Positions 26,670-35,065 of a stretch of DNA of 41,483 nt are shown here, one piece after another. The notes under the pieces are model-generated. The model saw only the letters and a list, made by a program, of their open reading frames with translations, did no database searches and was not told where the DNA came from. The stretch's first letter is position 1, and the number at the start of each line of letters is the position of its first letter. Source of the stretch: CAZART01 sp964487555 (GTDB lineage: Bacteria > Bacteroidota > Rhodothermia > Rhodothermales > VXPQ01); assembly GCA_964487555.1 (NCBI GenBank), contig CAZART010000040.1, positions 1-41,483 on the forward strand. The letters run 5' to 3'. A program made the translations under genes and the position numbers.

Positions 26670-27016
26670 CTCTCTTCAATTTCCATCGAGGTTAGCTCCA
26701 GTTCCCTGCCGCTGCGGAGGTCGCGCGTAAGCCGTCCACACGCGGGACACTCGAACGAATAGATCGTATCGACTTCGACCTCGCGCTCGCAGGCAGAACA
26801 GTATAAGCCGATCGGCACACGTTCGATCTCCAGCACCGCTCCCTCGGCAAGAGTCGAGTGCGCTGCGATTTCGAAAGCGGATGCCAGCGCTTCGGGCACC
26901 ACACCCGATAGCGGTCCGATTTTCAAATAGAGCCGTGATATGCGCGTCGCACCTTCGTGCAGCGCTCGCGCTTCGGCGGCTTCAATCAGGCTAACGGCGA
27001 TCGAAAGTTCGTGCAT
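26666..27016 (-). CDS. hypA: hydrogenase maturation nickel chaperone HypA
   Basis: The 116-residue protein begins M-H-E, the nickel site of HypA, followed by LSIAVSLIEAAEARA, and has the zinc site C73-x2-C76 / C90-x2-C93. It works with HypB to insert Ni into the large subunit. It is the first gene of the minus-strand set, divergent from hhyS, with 343 bp between their starts. Confidence 0.97.
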   Translation of the reverse strand: MHELSIAVSLIEAAEARALHEGATRISRLYLKIGPLSGVVPEALASAFEIAAHSTLAEGAVLEIERVPIGLYCSACEREVEVDTIYSFECPACGRLTRDLRSGRELELTSMEIEER

Positions 27017-27359
27017 ACACGCTCAAGAACCGAGAAAGTACAACCTCCTTCCTGCGAGCGTCCTCAACCATTACAAGCTAGTAAAGTCTTCATATTGGCT
27101 TCATCGTGCCCTCTTCAAATGTTGATATTTGGATGCGATGCCCCTAAGTAGGGACTGCGAATCAGGTCAGGCGCCGGGCCGGTTCAGCGACTCATTCCTC
27201 CTCACCTACCATCGCCGGGGCGTTCAATAAGGGCGTACCGGCCCCGTGCTCATAGAAGGTCCTAAGCCCCGTGCACTACCGCTCATAAAGCGTCACCGCC
27301 TTGCCTGAAGGCCCAGACCGACGAATCGTTTATAGACTGATCAGAGAGGAGGAAAGCGA
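27017..27359. promoter_or_regulatory. divergent control region between hypA and hhyS
   Basis: The spacer must hold the promoters of both hydrogenase transcripts. A strong ribosome site AGGAGG (27347-27352) lies seven bases before the hhyS ATG, much better than at most genes here. Two similar segments, CCCCGTGCTCATA and CCCCGTGCACTACCGCTCATAAA (about 27244-27293), form a direct repeat that could be a binding site. The hypA-near half is AT-richer. No consensus promoter could be fixed. Confidence 0.5.
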
Positions 27360-28418
27360 ATGGAGGCGACGCAAATCCTGGCGGACCGAACCCCGGACGT
27401 TGAAGAGATCCACATCCTCTGGACGCCGGACGGCATGAGCTGCGACGGCGACACGATCTCCGTGACGGCGGCCTCGCAGCCGAGCCTCGAAGACATCTTA
27501 ATGGGCGCCATTCCAGGGCTGCCGAAAGTGCATCTGCACAATCGGGTTCTGGCATACGAACAGGGCGGCGATGACTTCATGAAGCACTGGCATGCCGCCG
27601 CTCGCGGCGAGCTCGATCCGTTCATTCTCGTCGTGGAAGGCTCTATCCCAAACGAGCGCATTAAGGAGGAGGGCTACTGGGCGGCCATCGGAAACGATCC
27701 CGACACGGGAGAACCGATCACACTGAACGAATGGATCGACCGACTCGCACCCGAGGCGGTGGCGGTCGTGGCGGCGGGCACGTGCGCTACCTACGGCGGC
27801 ATCCACGCTATGGAGGGCAATCCGACCGGCTGCATGGGCCTGGCCGACTATCTCGGATGGGAATGGCGCTCAAAGGCGGGATTGCCGATCGTAAACGTCC
27901 CCGGATGTCCCGTCCAGCCCGACAATATGACGGAGACGCTCCTTTATCTGCTCTACGAGGTGGCAGGTCTCGCCCCGATCATCCCGCTCGACGACAAGCT
28001 GCGGCCGACCTGGCTCTTCGGCAAGACGGTGCATGAGGGCTGCGATCGTGCCGGCTATTACGAGCAGGCTGATTTCGCCTACGAATACGGCTCGCCGAAA
28101 TGCCTCGTCAAAATCGGCTGCTGGGGCCCTGTTGTGAATTGCAACGTTGCGAAGCGTGGATGGATGGGCGGTATCGGCGGATGTCCCAACGTAGGCGGCA
28201 TCTGCATCGCCTGTACGATGCCCGGCTTCCCCGACAAATTCATGCCCTTCATGGACGAGCCGCCAGGTGCTTCCATCTCAGGGACCGCCATCAAGGCTTA
28301 CGGCAAGATGATCCGCGCGCTCCGCGCCATTACCAATCGCACGGTAAACAAGGAGCCGAAGTGGCGGCACGCGCGCCCCGAGCTCACGAGCGGATACCAG
28401 CCGAAGCACTACGGCTGA
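27360..28418 (+). CDS. hhyS: [NiFe]-hydrogenase small subunit, group 1h-like
   Basis: The 352-residue iron-sulfur subunit has no Tat signal, unlike most group 1 enzymes but as expected for the actinobacterial type (1h). The proximal cluster site is C28-x-x-D31 (CDGD), with C142 (AGTCATYGG) and C183 (PGCP); the Asp in place of Cys is the mark of this group. The other clusters are served by H225, C228, C248, C254 and the C275/C282/C285 set (GGCPNVGGICIACTMPGFPD). It passes electrons from the Ni-Fe centre to the respiratory chain. The 1h versus 1l assignment cannot be settled without a tree. Confidence 0.96.
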   Translation: MEATQILADRTPDVEEIHILWTPDGMSCDGDTISVTAASQPSLEDILMGAIPGLPKVHLHNRVLAYEQGGDDFMKHWHAAARGELDPFILVVEGSIPNERIKEEGYWAAIGNDPDTGEPITLNEWIDRLAPEAVAVVAAGTCATYGGIHAMEGNPTGCMGLADYLGWEWRSKAGLPIVNVPGCPVQPDNMTETLLYLLYEVAGLAPIIPLDDKLRPTWLFGKTVHEGCDRAGYYEQADFAYEYGSPKCLVKIGCWGPVVNCNVAKRGWMGGIGGCPNVGGICIACTMPGFPDKFMPFMDEPPGASISGTAIKAYGKMIRALRAITNRTVNKEPKWRHARPELTSGYQPKHYG

Positions 28419-28483
28419 GGCCGGCCAACGCAGGTAGGCCATCACTACGACCTCACAGATCCTATTTTCTAGCACGGAGCAGC

Positions 28484-30298
28484 ATGGAATCGACAACGAC
28501 GCCGGTCAAAGAGAGGAAATCAGGGGCAAGTCGGCTGGTGGAAATGAACTGGGACCCGATCACGCGGATCGTCGGGAGCCTCGGGATTTACACGAAGATC
28601 GACTTCGACAACAAGCAGGTCGCGGAGTGCCACAGCACATCTTCGATTTTCCGCGGATACAGCATCTTCATGCAGAACAAGGATCCGCGAGATTCGCATT
28701 TCATCACCAGCCGAATCTGCGGCATCTGTGGCGACAACCATGCCACGTGCTCCATCTATGCGCAGAACATGGCGTACGGCATTAAGCCGCCAGCTCTAGC
28801 CGAATGGATCATCAATCTCGGCGAGGCCGCCGAGTATATGTTCGACCACTGCATCTTTCAGGATAATCTGGTGGGCGTGGACTACTGCGAGAAAATGGTG
28901 CGCGAGACCAACCCGAGCGTTTGGGAGAAGGCCAAGACGACGCCGGCGCGGAGCGCGGAGCATCACGGATACCGGACGATCGCGGACATCATGACCGCGC
29001 TGAACCCGTTTGAGGGCGCCTTCTATCGCGAAACGCTGCAGATGAGCCGTCTCACCCGTGAGATGTTTTGTCTGATGGAGGGGCGCCACGTCCATCCCTC
29101 CACCCTTTATCCGGGCGGAGTCGGGACCGTGCCTTCCATACAGGTATTCACGGACTATCTCGTCCGTCTCACGAAATACGTCGAGTTCATGAAGAAGTGC
29201 GTGCCGCTGCACGACGATCTATTCGATTTCATGTATGAAGCGTTGCCGGGGTACGAGGAAGTGGGACGTCGACGCGTTCTTCTCGGCTGCTGGGGCTCCT
29301 TCAATAATCCGCAGCACTGCGACTATCGCTATCGAACCATGGCCGAATGGGGCAACGAGATGTACGTAACCCCCGGCATCATCGTTGATGGGGAGCTCAT
29401 CACCACAAACCTCGTGGATATCAACCTGGGCATAAGGATCCTGCTCGGTAGCTCCTATTATGAGGACTGGGCCGATTCGGGTGAGATGTTCGTGCGTCAG
29501 GATCCGCTGGGTAATCCTATCGACAAACGGCATCCGTGGAATCAGACGACCGTTCCGAAGCCGCAGAAGCGCAATTTCGACGGAAATTACACCTGGGTGA
29601 TGTCGCCACGCTGGTACGACGATCGTACCGGTGACCATCTCGCTCTCGATACCGGAGGCGGTCCGATCGCCCGCCTCTGGGCGACCGCACTGGCGAATAA
29701 GGTGGACATCGGCTACGTCAAAGCGACAGGAAGCAGCGTAAAGATGCGGCTGCCGAAAACCGCACTGAAGCAGGAGATGGAGCTCGAATGGACGATTCCG
29801 AAATGGAGCAACGCCCTCGAGCGCAACCGTGCGCGCACGTATTTCCAGGCTTATGCCGCGGCGGCGGCCATGTATTTCTGCGAGCAGGCGCTGAACGAAG
29901 TCACGGCGGGAAGGACGAAGACGTTTACGGAATTCGAGGTTCCGGACGAGGCCATTGGATGCGGCTTTCACGAAGCGGTTCGCGGCGTGCTCTCCCATCA
30001 CATGGTGATACGGGATAAGAAGATTGCAAATTATCATCCCTATCCGCCGACTCCCTGGAACGCAAGCCCCCGCGATACCTACGGGACGCCCGGTCCCTAT
30101 GAGGACGCCGTGCAGGACATGCCTATCTTCGAAGAGAACGGTCCGGACGACTTCAAGGGAATCGACATCATGCGCACAGTTCGGAGCTTCGATCCTTGCC
30201 TCCCCTGCGGAGTGCATATGTATCTCGGCCCGGGTAAGGAACTCCAGGTGAAGCATTCGCCGCAATTCGGTTTCGCGCAGCACTTAAACGGTAAGTGA
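28484..30298 (+). CDS. hhyL: [NiFe]-hydrogenase large subunit, group 1h-like
   Basis: The 604-residue catalytic subunit binds the Ni-Fe centre through L1 RICGICGDNH (C79, C82) and L2 DPCLPCGVH (C572, C575, H578). A 26-residue tail after the His is what a HupD-type protease would remove after nickel is in place. It oxidises H2. The start ATG at 28484 follows GGAG and gives the usual N-terminus leading to MNWDPITRIVGSLGIY; the frame is open further upstream inside hhyS but that is chance. It follows hhyS by 65 bp. Confidence 0.97.
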   Translation: MESTTTPVKERKSGASRLVEMNWDPITRIVGSLGIYTKIDFDNKQVAECHSTSSIFRGYSIFMQNKDPRDSHFITSRICGICGDNHATCSIYAQNMAYGIKPPALAEWIINLGEAAEYMFDHCIFQDNLVGVDYCEKMVRETNPSVWEKAKTTPARSAEHHGYRTIADIMTALNPFEGAFYRETLQMSRLTREMFCLMEGRHVHPSTLYPGGVGTVPSIQVFTDYLVRLTKYVEFMKKCVPLHDDLFDFMYEALPGYEEVGRRRVLLGCWGSFNNPQHCDYRYRTMAEWGNEMYVTPGIIVDGELITTNLVDINLGIRILLGSSYYEDWADSGEMFVRQDPLGNPIDKRHPWNQTTVPKPQKRNFDGNYTWVMSPRWYDDRTGDHLALDTGGGPIARLWATALANKVDIGYVKATGSSVKMRLPKTALKQEMELEWTIPKWSNALERNRARTYFQAYAAAAAMYFCEQALNEVTAGRTKTFTEFEVPDEAIGCGFHEAVRGVLSHHMVIRDKKIANYHPYPPTPWNASPRDTYGTPGPYEDAVQDMPIFEENGPDDFKGIDIMRTVRSFDPCLPCGVHMYLGPGKELQVKHSPQFGFAQHLNGK

Positions 30299-30305
30299 GG
30301 TCGTC

Positions 30306-30896
30306 GTGAATGATTTACACCAAAGAGTCGGTCGGATAGACGAGCTCATCGACCGGATCGACGAAGCAGCACCCGGCGAGGTTCGCGAGCACGTTCGTGA
30401 GCTCGTCGACATCTTGCTCGACGTGCATGGTTCCGCACTCGAATCGCTTCTAGACGCCCTCTTCACCGTGGGCGGGCAGACTGCCGTGGATCAGGCTTCG
30501 GACGACGAGCTCGTCGGAAGTCTGCTTCTGCTGCACGGCCTCCACCCGCTGCGACGTGAGGCACGCGTAAGCCGAGCGCTCGAAAGCGTGCGGCCGTATT
30601 TACAATCGCACGGTGGCAACGTCGAACTCGTAGAAGTAACGGAAGAAGGCCGGCTGCTGGTTCGTCTGGAGGGCAGCTGTGACGGCTGTCCCTCCTCATC
30701 GGCCACGCTGAAATATGCTATAGAGGAAGCGGTATACAAGGCCGCACCCGATATCGTGGACATCGACGTCGTCGATCCACCGCGCAACGGGGAGAAAAGC
30801 GCCGGAACGAACGGCCACTCCGGCGACCGTTTCATTCCGATGTCTGCATTGACCTCGGACGTCGAATGGGACGATTGTCCGTTTCCGACCCAGTGA
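30306..30896 (+). CDS. NifU C-terminal-domain protein of the hydrogenase operon
   Basis: The 196-residue protein has a helical N-terminal part (1-85) and a NifU-like Fe-S domain (about 95-160): VRPYLQSHGGNVELVEV, the cluster motif CDGCPSS and TLKYAIEEAVYKAAPDI. Such proteins carry a [4Fe-4S] cluster on two chains. In high-affinity hydrogenase operons a protein of this kind is usual, and it has been thought to relay electrons or help cluster assembly; which it does here is unknown. It begins with GTG seven bases after hhyL stops, with GAGG upstream. Its stop codon lies inside the first unit of a 21-bp repeat. Confidence 0.86.
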   Translation: MNDLHQRVGRIDELIDRIDEAAPGEVREHVRELVDILLDVHGSALESLLDALFTVGGQTAVDQASDDELVGSLLLLHGLHPLRREARVSRALESVRPYLQSHGGNVELVEVTEEGRLLVRLEGSCDGCPSSSATLKYAIEEAVYKAAPDIVDIDVVDPPRNGEKSAGTNGHSGDRFIPMSALTSDVEWDDCPFPTQ

Positions 30897-30972
30897 TCTC
30901 AGTATCCAACCTGGTGATTTCCGTGCGCAACCCAGTGATCTCCGGACACGGCACCGTGATCTCCGGATACAA
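30889..30972. repeat. four tandem copies of a 21-bp unit overlapping the NifU-like stop
   Basis: Units at 30889, 30910, 30931 and 30952, all 21 bp, of the form CCCAGTGATCTCCGGATACAA with a few changes each. The TGA of the NifU-domain gene (30894-30896) is part of unit one, so the repeat has grown from or into the gene end. Confidence 0.92.
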
Positions 30973-30990
30973 CCAACGAATGGAGGCGAC

Positions 30991-31185
30991 ATGAACAAGA
31001 AGGACCCGCCGAAGCCGGTTCACGTGAAAGGCATGAAGAAGGGCGAAGAGTACACGATGGAGAACGGCAAGGAACCGGGACGCGGTGGTCCGGGGCCGTA
31101 TCGAACGGCCAGGGACTCCACGTCGATCAGTGCCGAAGATCGGGATCCTATCCATCCGGACATGCCCAATATCCCGCCCGCCTGA
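30991..31185 (+). CDS. small hydrophilic protein of the hydrogenase operon
   Basis: The 64-residue product (MNKKDPPKPVHVKGMKKGEE at the start, ending DPIHPDMPNIPPA) is very polar, with Lys, Pro and Gly, and has no Cys or hydrophobic helix. GGAGG lies four bases before the ATG. The tail RTARDSTSI...EDRDPI looks like a conserved short motif, and small proteins of this kind occur in related operons, but no function is known. It may be disordered and bind a partner. Confidence 0.6.
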   Translation: MNKKDPPKPVHVKGMKKGEEYTMENGKEPGRGGPGPYRTARDSTSISAEDRDPIHPDMPNIPPA

Positions 31186-31224
31186 ATCGTGCGAGACAAG
31201 AAAGAACGAACCCAGGAGTCCTCG

Positions 31225-31251
31225 ATGGAGGGGCCGATCTCACGCGTCGAT
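31225..31251 (+). CDS. first codons of a gene entering the assembly gap
   Basis: An ATG with AGGAG six bases upstream starts MEGPISRVD and then meets the N run. It is either the true start of the DUF5947-like gene on the other side of the gap or a separate short gene. Frame comparison across the gap is not meaningful because its true size is unknown. Confidence 0.4.
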
Positions 31252-31351
31252 NNNNNNNNNNNNNNNNNNNNNNNNNNNNNNNNNNNNNNNNNNNNNNNNN
31301 NNNNNNNNNNNNNNNNNNNNNNNNNNNNNNNNNNNNNNNNNNNNNNNNNNN
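31252..31351. other. assembly gap, 100 N
   Basis: A run of exactly 100 N, a placeholder of unknown true length. The two flanks share no sequence, so real bases are missing here, unlike at the gap in hypD. Confidence 1.
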
Positions 31352-31499
31352 CCGCGAGTTTGCACGGAGCAGCCCGCGCGAAACGGATAGTCCTGCCGGC
31401 TCGGGCATCGAACGTAGAGTGCAGAAGAACGCTCGGCGTGCGCGTCAAGCGTTGGGATTTCGCGGAAGAGGATCCGGTGCGAACGCCCTGGAGGGGGGC

Positions 31500-32120
31500 A
31501 TGCAAAAGGGCGCTTTCTACGAGGAGGGCGTCCAGCAGCGCGCTCTCGATGAAGCGCCGCATGGAACGTGCGAGCTGTGCAGCCTTCCACTAACGGAGAC
31601 GCATCGCCATCTTTTCGAAGTCGCTTCAGGCCAGATCGCGTGTGCGTGCAGCGGCTGCGCGCTTACGTTTCAGGGGGTCGTCGACGGCCGGTACAAGACG
31701 GTTCCCCGCGATTCGCGCGCGCTCGATGGAGACCTCGCCGCCGCCATACCCTGGGAACACCTATCCCTTCCTATCAACCTCGCGTTCTTCGTTCGGGAGG
31801 GTGAGGACGGAAGTGTGAGCGCCTACTATCCGAGCCCGGGCGGCGTCACGAAGTCGACGCTTCCGTTCGACTCGATGCGCGACATCTTAGACGAGACCGG
31901 CATTTTCAGCTCCCTCGAGCCGCACGTGGAGGCACTTTTGGTCAACCGGCTCACGCAGAAGACGGAAGCGTTCGTGATTCCGATCGATCAATGCTACGAA
32001 CTCACCGGACTGATCAGACTCAACTGGAGGGGCTTCTCCGGCGGAGAGGACGTACGCCGAGAGATGAATGCTTTTTTCGACCGCGTTCGCACACGCGCAC
32101 GCCCGATCCGCTCCGCCTAA
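31500..32120 (+). CDS. DUF5947-like hydrogenase accessory protein with Cys-rich motif
   Basis: The 206-residue protein has a Cys motif CELC near residue 24 and CACSGC near residue 51, with H-R-H between, a probable zinc or iron-sulfur site, then a beta-rich part with NLAFFVREGEDGSVSAYYPSPGG and a C-terminal LIRLNWRGFSGGEDV. This matches DUF5947, usual in actinobacterial-type hydrogenase operons. The ATG at 31500 has GGAGG five bases upstream. The frame is open back to the gap (REFARSS...), so the true start may be at 31225 with part of the N-terminus lost in the gap. Confidence 0.78.
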   Translation: MQKGAFYEEGVQQRALDEAPHGTCELCSLPLTETHRHLFEVASGQIACACSGCALTFQGVVDGRYKTVPRDSRALDGDLAAAIPWEHLSLPINLAFFVREGEDGSVSAYYPSPGGVTKSTLPFDSMRDILDETGIFSSLEPHVEALLVNRLTQKTEAFVIPIDQCYELTGLIRLNWRGFSGGEDVRREMNAFFDRVRTRARPIRSA

Positions 32121-32144
32121 TACCTCCTTCGACCAATCAATCTC

Positions 32145-32795
32145 ATGCCCGACGTCGACTTTCAAATTACCGATGTGCGATCGGCCAGCGATGGAATGAC
32201 GCCGTTGATGGTCTTCGATCTCCGGATCGAAAATCGGCCGGCGGACGAATACATCCAGTCCATTCTGCTTCAGACGCAGATCCGCATCGAGGCCACGCGA
32301 CGTCGGTACGGTGAGAGGGAGCGCGAGCGGCTCGTCGAGCTGTTTGGACCGGCGGCCGACTGGGGCAGGACGCTGCGAGATATGCACTGGACGAACGAAA
32401 GCACAACTGCGCCTGCGTTCACTGGATGCACGACGGTCGAGCTCACCGTCCCCTGCACGTTCGATATGAATATCGCCACGGCTAAGTATTTTTACGGGAT
32501 CGACGACGGCGAAATACCGCTCATCTTTCTGTTCGCCGGTACCATCTTCTACTCGAGCGGCAGCCGGATTCTAATTCAGCGGGTGTCCTGGGAGAGTGAA
32601 TGCCGATACCGAATGCCGGTGGCGCGATGGAAGGCGCTCATGGATGAGCATTATCCGAACAGTGCGTGGATGTATCTCGAACGCGACGTGTTCGACCGGC
32701 TGTATGCGTACAAGCAGAGCAACGGGTTTACGTCGTGGGATGAGGCGCTTTCTCGGCTCCTCGACGTCGTAGATAGACCGGAGGTAGCCGCGTGA
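32145..32795 (+). CDS. DUF6084-like hydrogenase accessory protein
   Basis: The 216-residue protein (MPDVDFQITDVRSASDGMTP start) is beta-rich in its first half (FDLRIENRPADEYIQSILLQTQIRIEA) and has a conserved centre FYSSGSRILIQRVSWE, then MDEHYPNSAWMYLERDVFDRLYAYK. It fits DUF6084, found with group 1h hydrogenases. No signal, helix or metal motif is seen. It may serve assembly of the large complex. It overlaps the next gene by four bases (GTGA), a sign of coupled translation. Confidence 0.78.
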   Translation: MPDVDFQITDVRSASDGMTPLMVFDLRIENRPADEYIQSILLQTQIRIEATRRRYGERERERLVELFGPAADWGRTLRDMHWTNESTTAPAFTGCTTVELTVPCTFDMNIATAKYFYGIDDGEIPLIFLFAGTIFYSSGSRILIQRVSWESECRYRMPVARWKALMDEHYPNSAWMYLERDVFDRLYAYKQSNGFTSWDEALSRLLDVVDRPEVAA

Positions 32796-34123
32796 ATACG
32801 GACGCCGTCGATCCGATCGTGAAGGCCGTTCTGTACGAGGGGCACATCCTTTATCCGTATCGGCCCTCGTCGATCAAGAACCGCAAACGGTTCACGTTCG
32901 GCCGTGTGTATCCGCGCACGTACAGTCGCCTTCAAAACGGGAGAGAACCATGGACGATGACGACGGAATGTCTGCTTCAGGTGGGGACGTCCGGTGTCGT
33001 GGACTCGCTCGAGACGCCGGGGCCTGACGCCGGCGACGTGGCTACGATCGAGGTTGGCGTTCACTTTCTGCAGCCGGTCGATCGGCAGATCATCGACAAG
33101 ACGGGATGCGAGGTGGACCGGCTGGTCGTGAATGGAGAAATGCACCAAAGCTGGATGGACGTCATAGAGCGGTCCGTAGAGATGCCGCCCTTACAGGCGT
33201 CGGCCGGCCGACGCTGCGTGAAAGCGTTCGCATTTTCTGCCTCCAGCGGGCGCGACGCGATCCGCGCAAACGGTGGCTTGGCCGGATACGTCGAGCGGCG
33301 GCATCCGCGACTCGCAGGATCGGTGGAGTTTTCCATCGAGCCGGTTGTCGGGAGCGTGCATAGAGTTCGGGCGACCGTCTCGAACGAGAGCATGCTGCCC
33401 GAGAACCTCGCCCGGTGTCACGACGAAGTTCTACTCAGAACATTCGCCTCGACGCACACGATTTTGCAGGTGAAGGGCGCCCGGTTTTTCTCAATGACGG
33501 ATCCCCCACAGGAGTATGCGGAAGCCGCGGAGGCATGCGAGAACAGCGGCACGTGGCCGGTTCTCGTCGGCGAGGAGGGCCAGCAGGATACGGTTCTTTC
33601 GTCACCGATCATTCTCTACGACTACCCGCGAATTGCGCAGGAGAGTGCGGGCGACTTCTTTGACGGCACGGAAATAGACGAGATGCTGACCTTGCGCGTC
33701 ATGACCCTCAGCGACGAGGAGAAGATGGAGATCCGCGGGTCGGACGAGTTGGCGCGACGCATCCTGCACCGCACGGAGCATCTGGACGATGAGGACCTGT
33801 TCGGCATGCACGGGACGGTTCGAGGACTGAAGCAATTATCTCATCAGGTGCCGCCGAAGCACGTGGACGTAGGTGGACGTCGGTTGACCGTCGGAGACCG
33901 CGTCCGAATCCGCCCGATGAAAATGACGGATGTGATGGATGTCGCCCTCGCCGGGAAGACCGCCGAAATCGAGTCCATCGAACAGGATTTTGAAGGAAAG
34001 ATTCACCTGGCCCTGGTTGTCGATGACGATCCCGGCAGGGATCTCGGTCTGTTGCGGCAGCCCGGACACCGATTCTTCTACGGCCTCGACGACGTTGAAC
34101 TCCTCGAGAAGGGCGATCAATGA
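32792..34123 (+). CDS. large hydrogenase-operon protein with C-terminal KOW/SH3-like domain
   Basis: The 443-residue protein starts with GTG in the overlap with the DUF6084-like gene. Its first 300 residues (VKAVLYEGHILYPYRPSSIKN near the start) have no family that I can name; the last 70 (VGGRRLTVGDRVRIRPM ... GHRFFYGLDDVELL) look like a KOW/SH3-like barrel that often binds RNA or proteins. A short Cys-poor sequence argues against redox work. Its stop overlaps the protease start (ATGA). Its place among structural and maturation genes suggests a role in assembly, but nothing is proven. Confidence 0.78.
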   Translation: MNTDAVDPIVKAVLYEGHILYPYRPSSIKNRKRFTFGRVYPRTYSRLQNGREPWTMTTECLLQVGTSGVVDSLETPGPDAGDVATIEVGVHFLQPVDRQIIDKTGCEVDRLVVNGEMHQSWMDVIERSVEMPPLQASAGRRCVKAFAFSASSGRDAIRANGGLAGYVERRHPRLAGSVEFSIEPVVGSVHRVRATVSNESMLPENLARCHDEVLLRTFASTHTILQVKGARFFSMTDPPQEYAEAAEACENSGTWPVLVGEEGQQDTVLSSPIILYDYPRIAQESAGDFFDGTEIDEMLTLRVMTLSDEEKMEIRGSDELARRILHRTEHLDDEDLFGMHGTVRGLKQLSHQVPPKHVDVGGRRLTVGDRVRIRPMKMTDVMDVALAGKTAEIESIEQDFEGKIHLALVVDDDPGRDLGLLRQPGHRFFYGLDDVELLEKGDQ

Positions 34124-34674
34124 CACGCGGAAAGCGCATACTGGTGGCCGGTGTCGGCAATGTTTTTCATGGCGATGATGCCTTTGGGGTGGTCGTGGCC
34201 GAACGCCTCTTGAAGCAGCCGACGCCGGACTTCATGACGGTGGCCGATTTCGGCATTCGAAGCTATGATCTGGCATTCGCTATCGCCGACGGCTACGACG
34301 CCGTCATTCTCGTCGATGCGACGGCGCGGGGACGCGATCCGGGTACGGTGTATCTATTAACGCCCCAACTGGACGCCGTGGACGCCGGTCAGAGTGTAAG
34401 CGCCGGCCATTCGATGAATCCGGAGGCCGTACTGAGCATGCTCGAGACGCTGGGCGGATTCGACGGCGAACTCTACGTGGTGGGCTGCGAGCCCGAGACG
34501 CTACAGTCGCTCGATGGCCGGATTGGGCTCAGCCCCGTCGTGGATGCCGCGGTACCCCTGGCGATCTCACTCGTTGAGGAAGTCATTGAAAATATTTTGA
34601 CGGGAGACGGTGCGGCGAAAATCGCCGTACGAAATGAATTGGAACAGGGAGAGGTCGGAAATGAATGGGATTAA
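34120..34674 (+). CDS. hydrogenase maturation protease (HupD/HyaD family)
   Basis: The 184-residue protein has the family start ILVAGVGNVFHGDDAFGVVVAERL (about 7-30) with the nickel-sensing acid residue in GDDAFG, VDATARG and the His of SAGHSMNP (about 90-97). It would check nickel in the large subunit and cut the tail after H578 of hhyL. It starts in a four-base overlap with the gene before and overlaps the next small gene by 14 bases. Confidence 0.93.
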   Translation: MTRGKRILVAGVGNVFHGDDAFGVVVAERLLKQPTPDFMTVADFGIRSYDLAFAIADGYDAVILVDATARGRDPGTVYLLTPQLDAVDAGQSVSAGHSMNPEAVLSMLETLGGFDGELYVVGCEPETLQSLDGRIGLSPVVDAAVPLAISLVEEVIENILTGDGAAKIAVRNELEQGEVGNEWD

Positions 34675-34774
34675 GAAATGGCTCATTGCAGGGCTTCCCA
34701 TCGTATTAATCGGTGCGGCGCTGCTGTCGTCGATACCGGAGATGCGCCGCTATCTTCGCATTAAAAGAATGTAG
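34661..34774 (+). CDS. 37-residue one-helix membrane peptide (DUF6893-like)
   Basis: The ATG at 34661 opens MNGIKKWLIAGLPIVLIGAA with a single hydrophobic helix (about 7-25), then SIPEMRRYLRIKRM, a basic tail that should stay in the cytoplasm. The start has GGTCGGAA before it. It overlaps the protease gene by 14 bases and ends nine bases before hypC. Small peptides of this pattern (DUF6893) recur at this place in actinobacterial-type hydrogenase operons. A membrane anchor or quinone link for the soluble enzyme is an attractive but unproven role. Confidence 0.75.
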   Translation: MNGIKKWLIAGLPIVLIGAALLSSIPEMRRYLRIKRM

Positions 34775-34783
34775 GAGTCGACC

Positions 34784-35065
34784 ATGTGTTTGGCCATTCC
34801 CGGGCGCATTAAGAGTATGGAGGATGACCGTCATTTCGCGACGGTGGAGGTGGCGAACGTTCGCCGACGCGTGAACGTCGACCTTCTTCAGGAAGAAGGA
34901 CTTGACGTGGGCGACTGGGTGCTGATCCACGTTGGTTTCGCGATGAGCAAGATCAGCGCCGAGCAGGCGGACGAGCAGATCCGCCTGTTGACCATGCTCG
35001 GGGAGGGTGACGCGGCCATGGAGGAGTGGCGAGGGTACAATTCGGAAGGCGAGGAGCCGCTATGA
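34784..35065 (+). CDS. hypC: hydrogenase maturation chaperone HypC
   Basis: The 93-residue protein begins M-C-L-A-I-P-G, in which Cys2 binds the Fe(CN)2CO unit, and has the conserved H49 in IHVGFAMSKI. It forms the scaffold with HypD and then carries iron to the large subunit. GGAG precedes the ATG. Its stop overlaps the hypD start as ATGA. Confidence 0.97.
   Translation: MCLAIPGRIKSMEDDRHFATVEVANVRRRVNVDLLQEEGLDVGDWVLIHVGFAMSKISAEQADEQIRLLTMLGEGDAAMEEWRGYNSEGEEPL

Noticed and set aside
28100..28483. Upstream extension of hhyL
   Set aside because: The frame is open inside hhyS but the sequence is Arg-rich and unrelated to the family; the ATG at 28484 has a ribosome site and gives the usual N-terminus.
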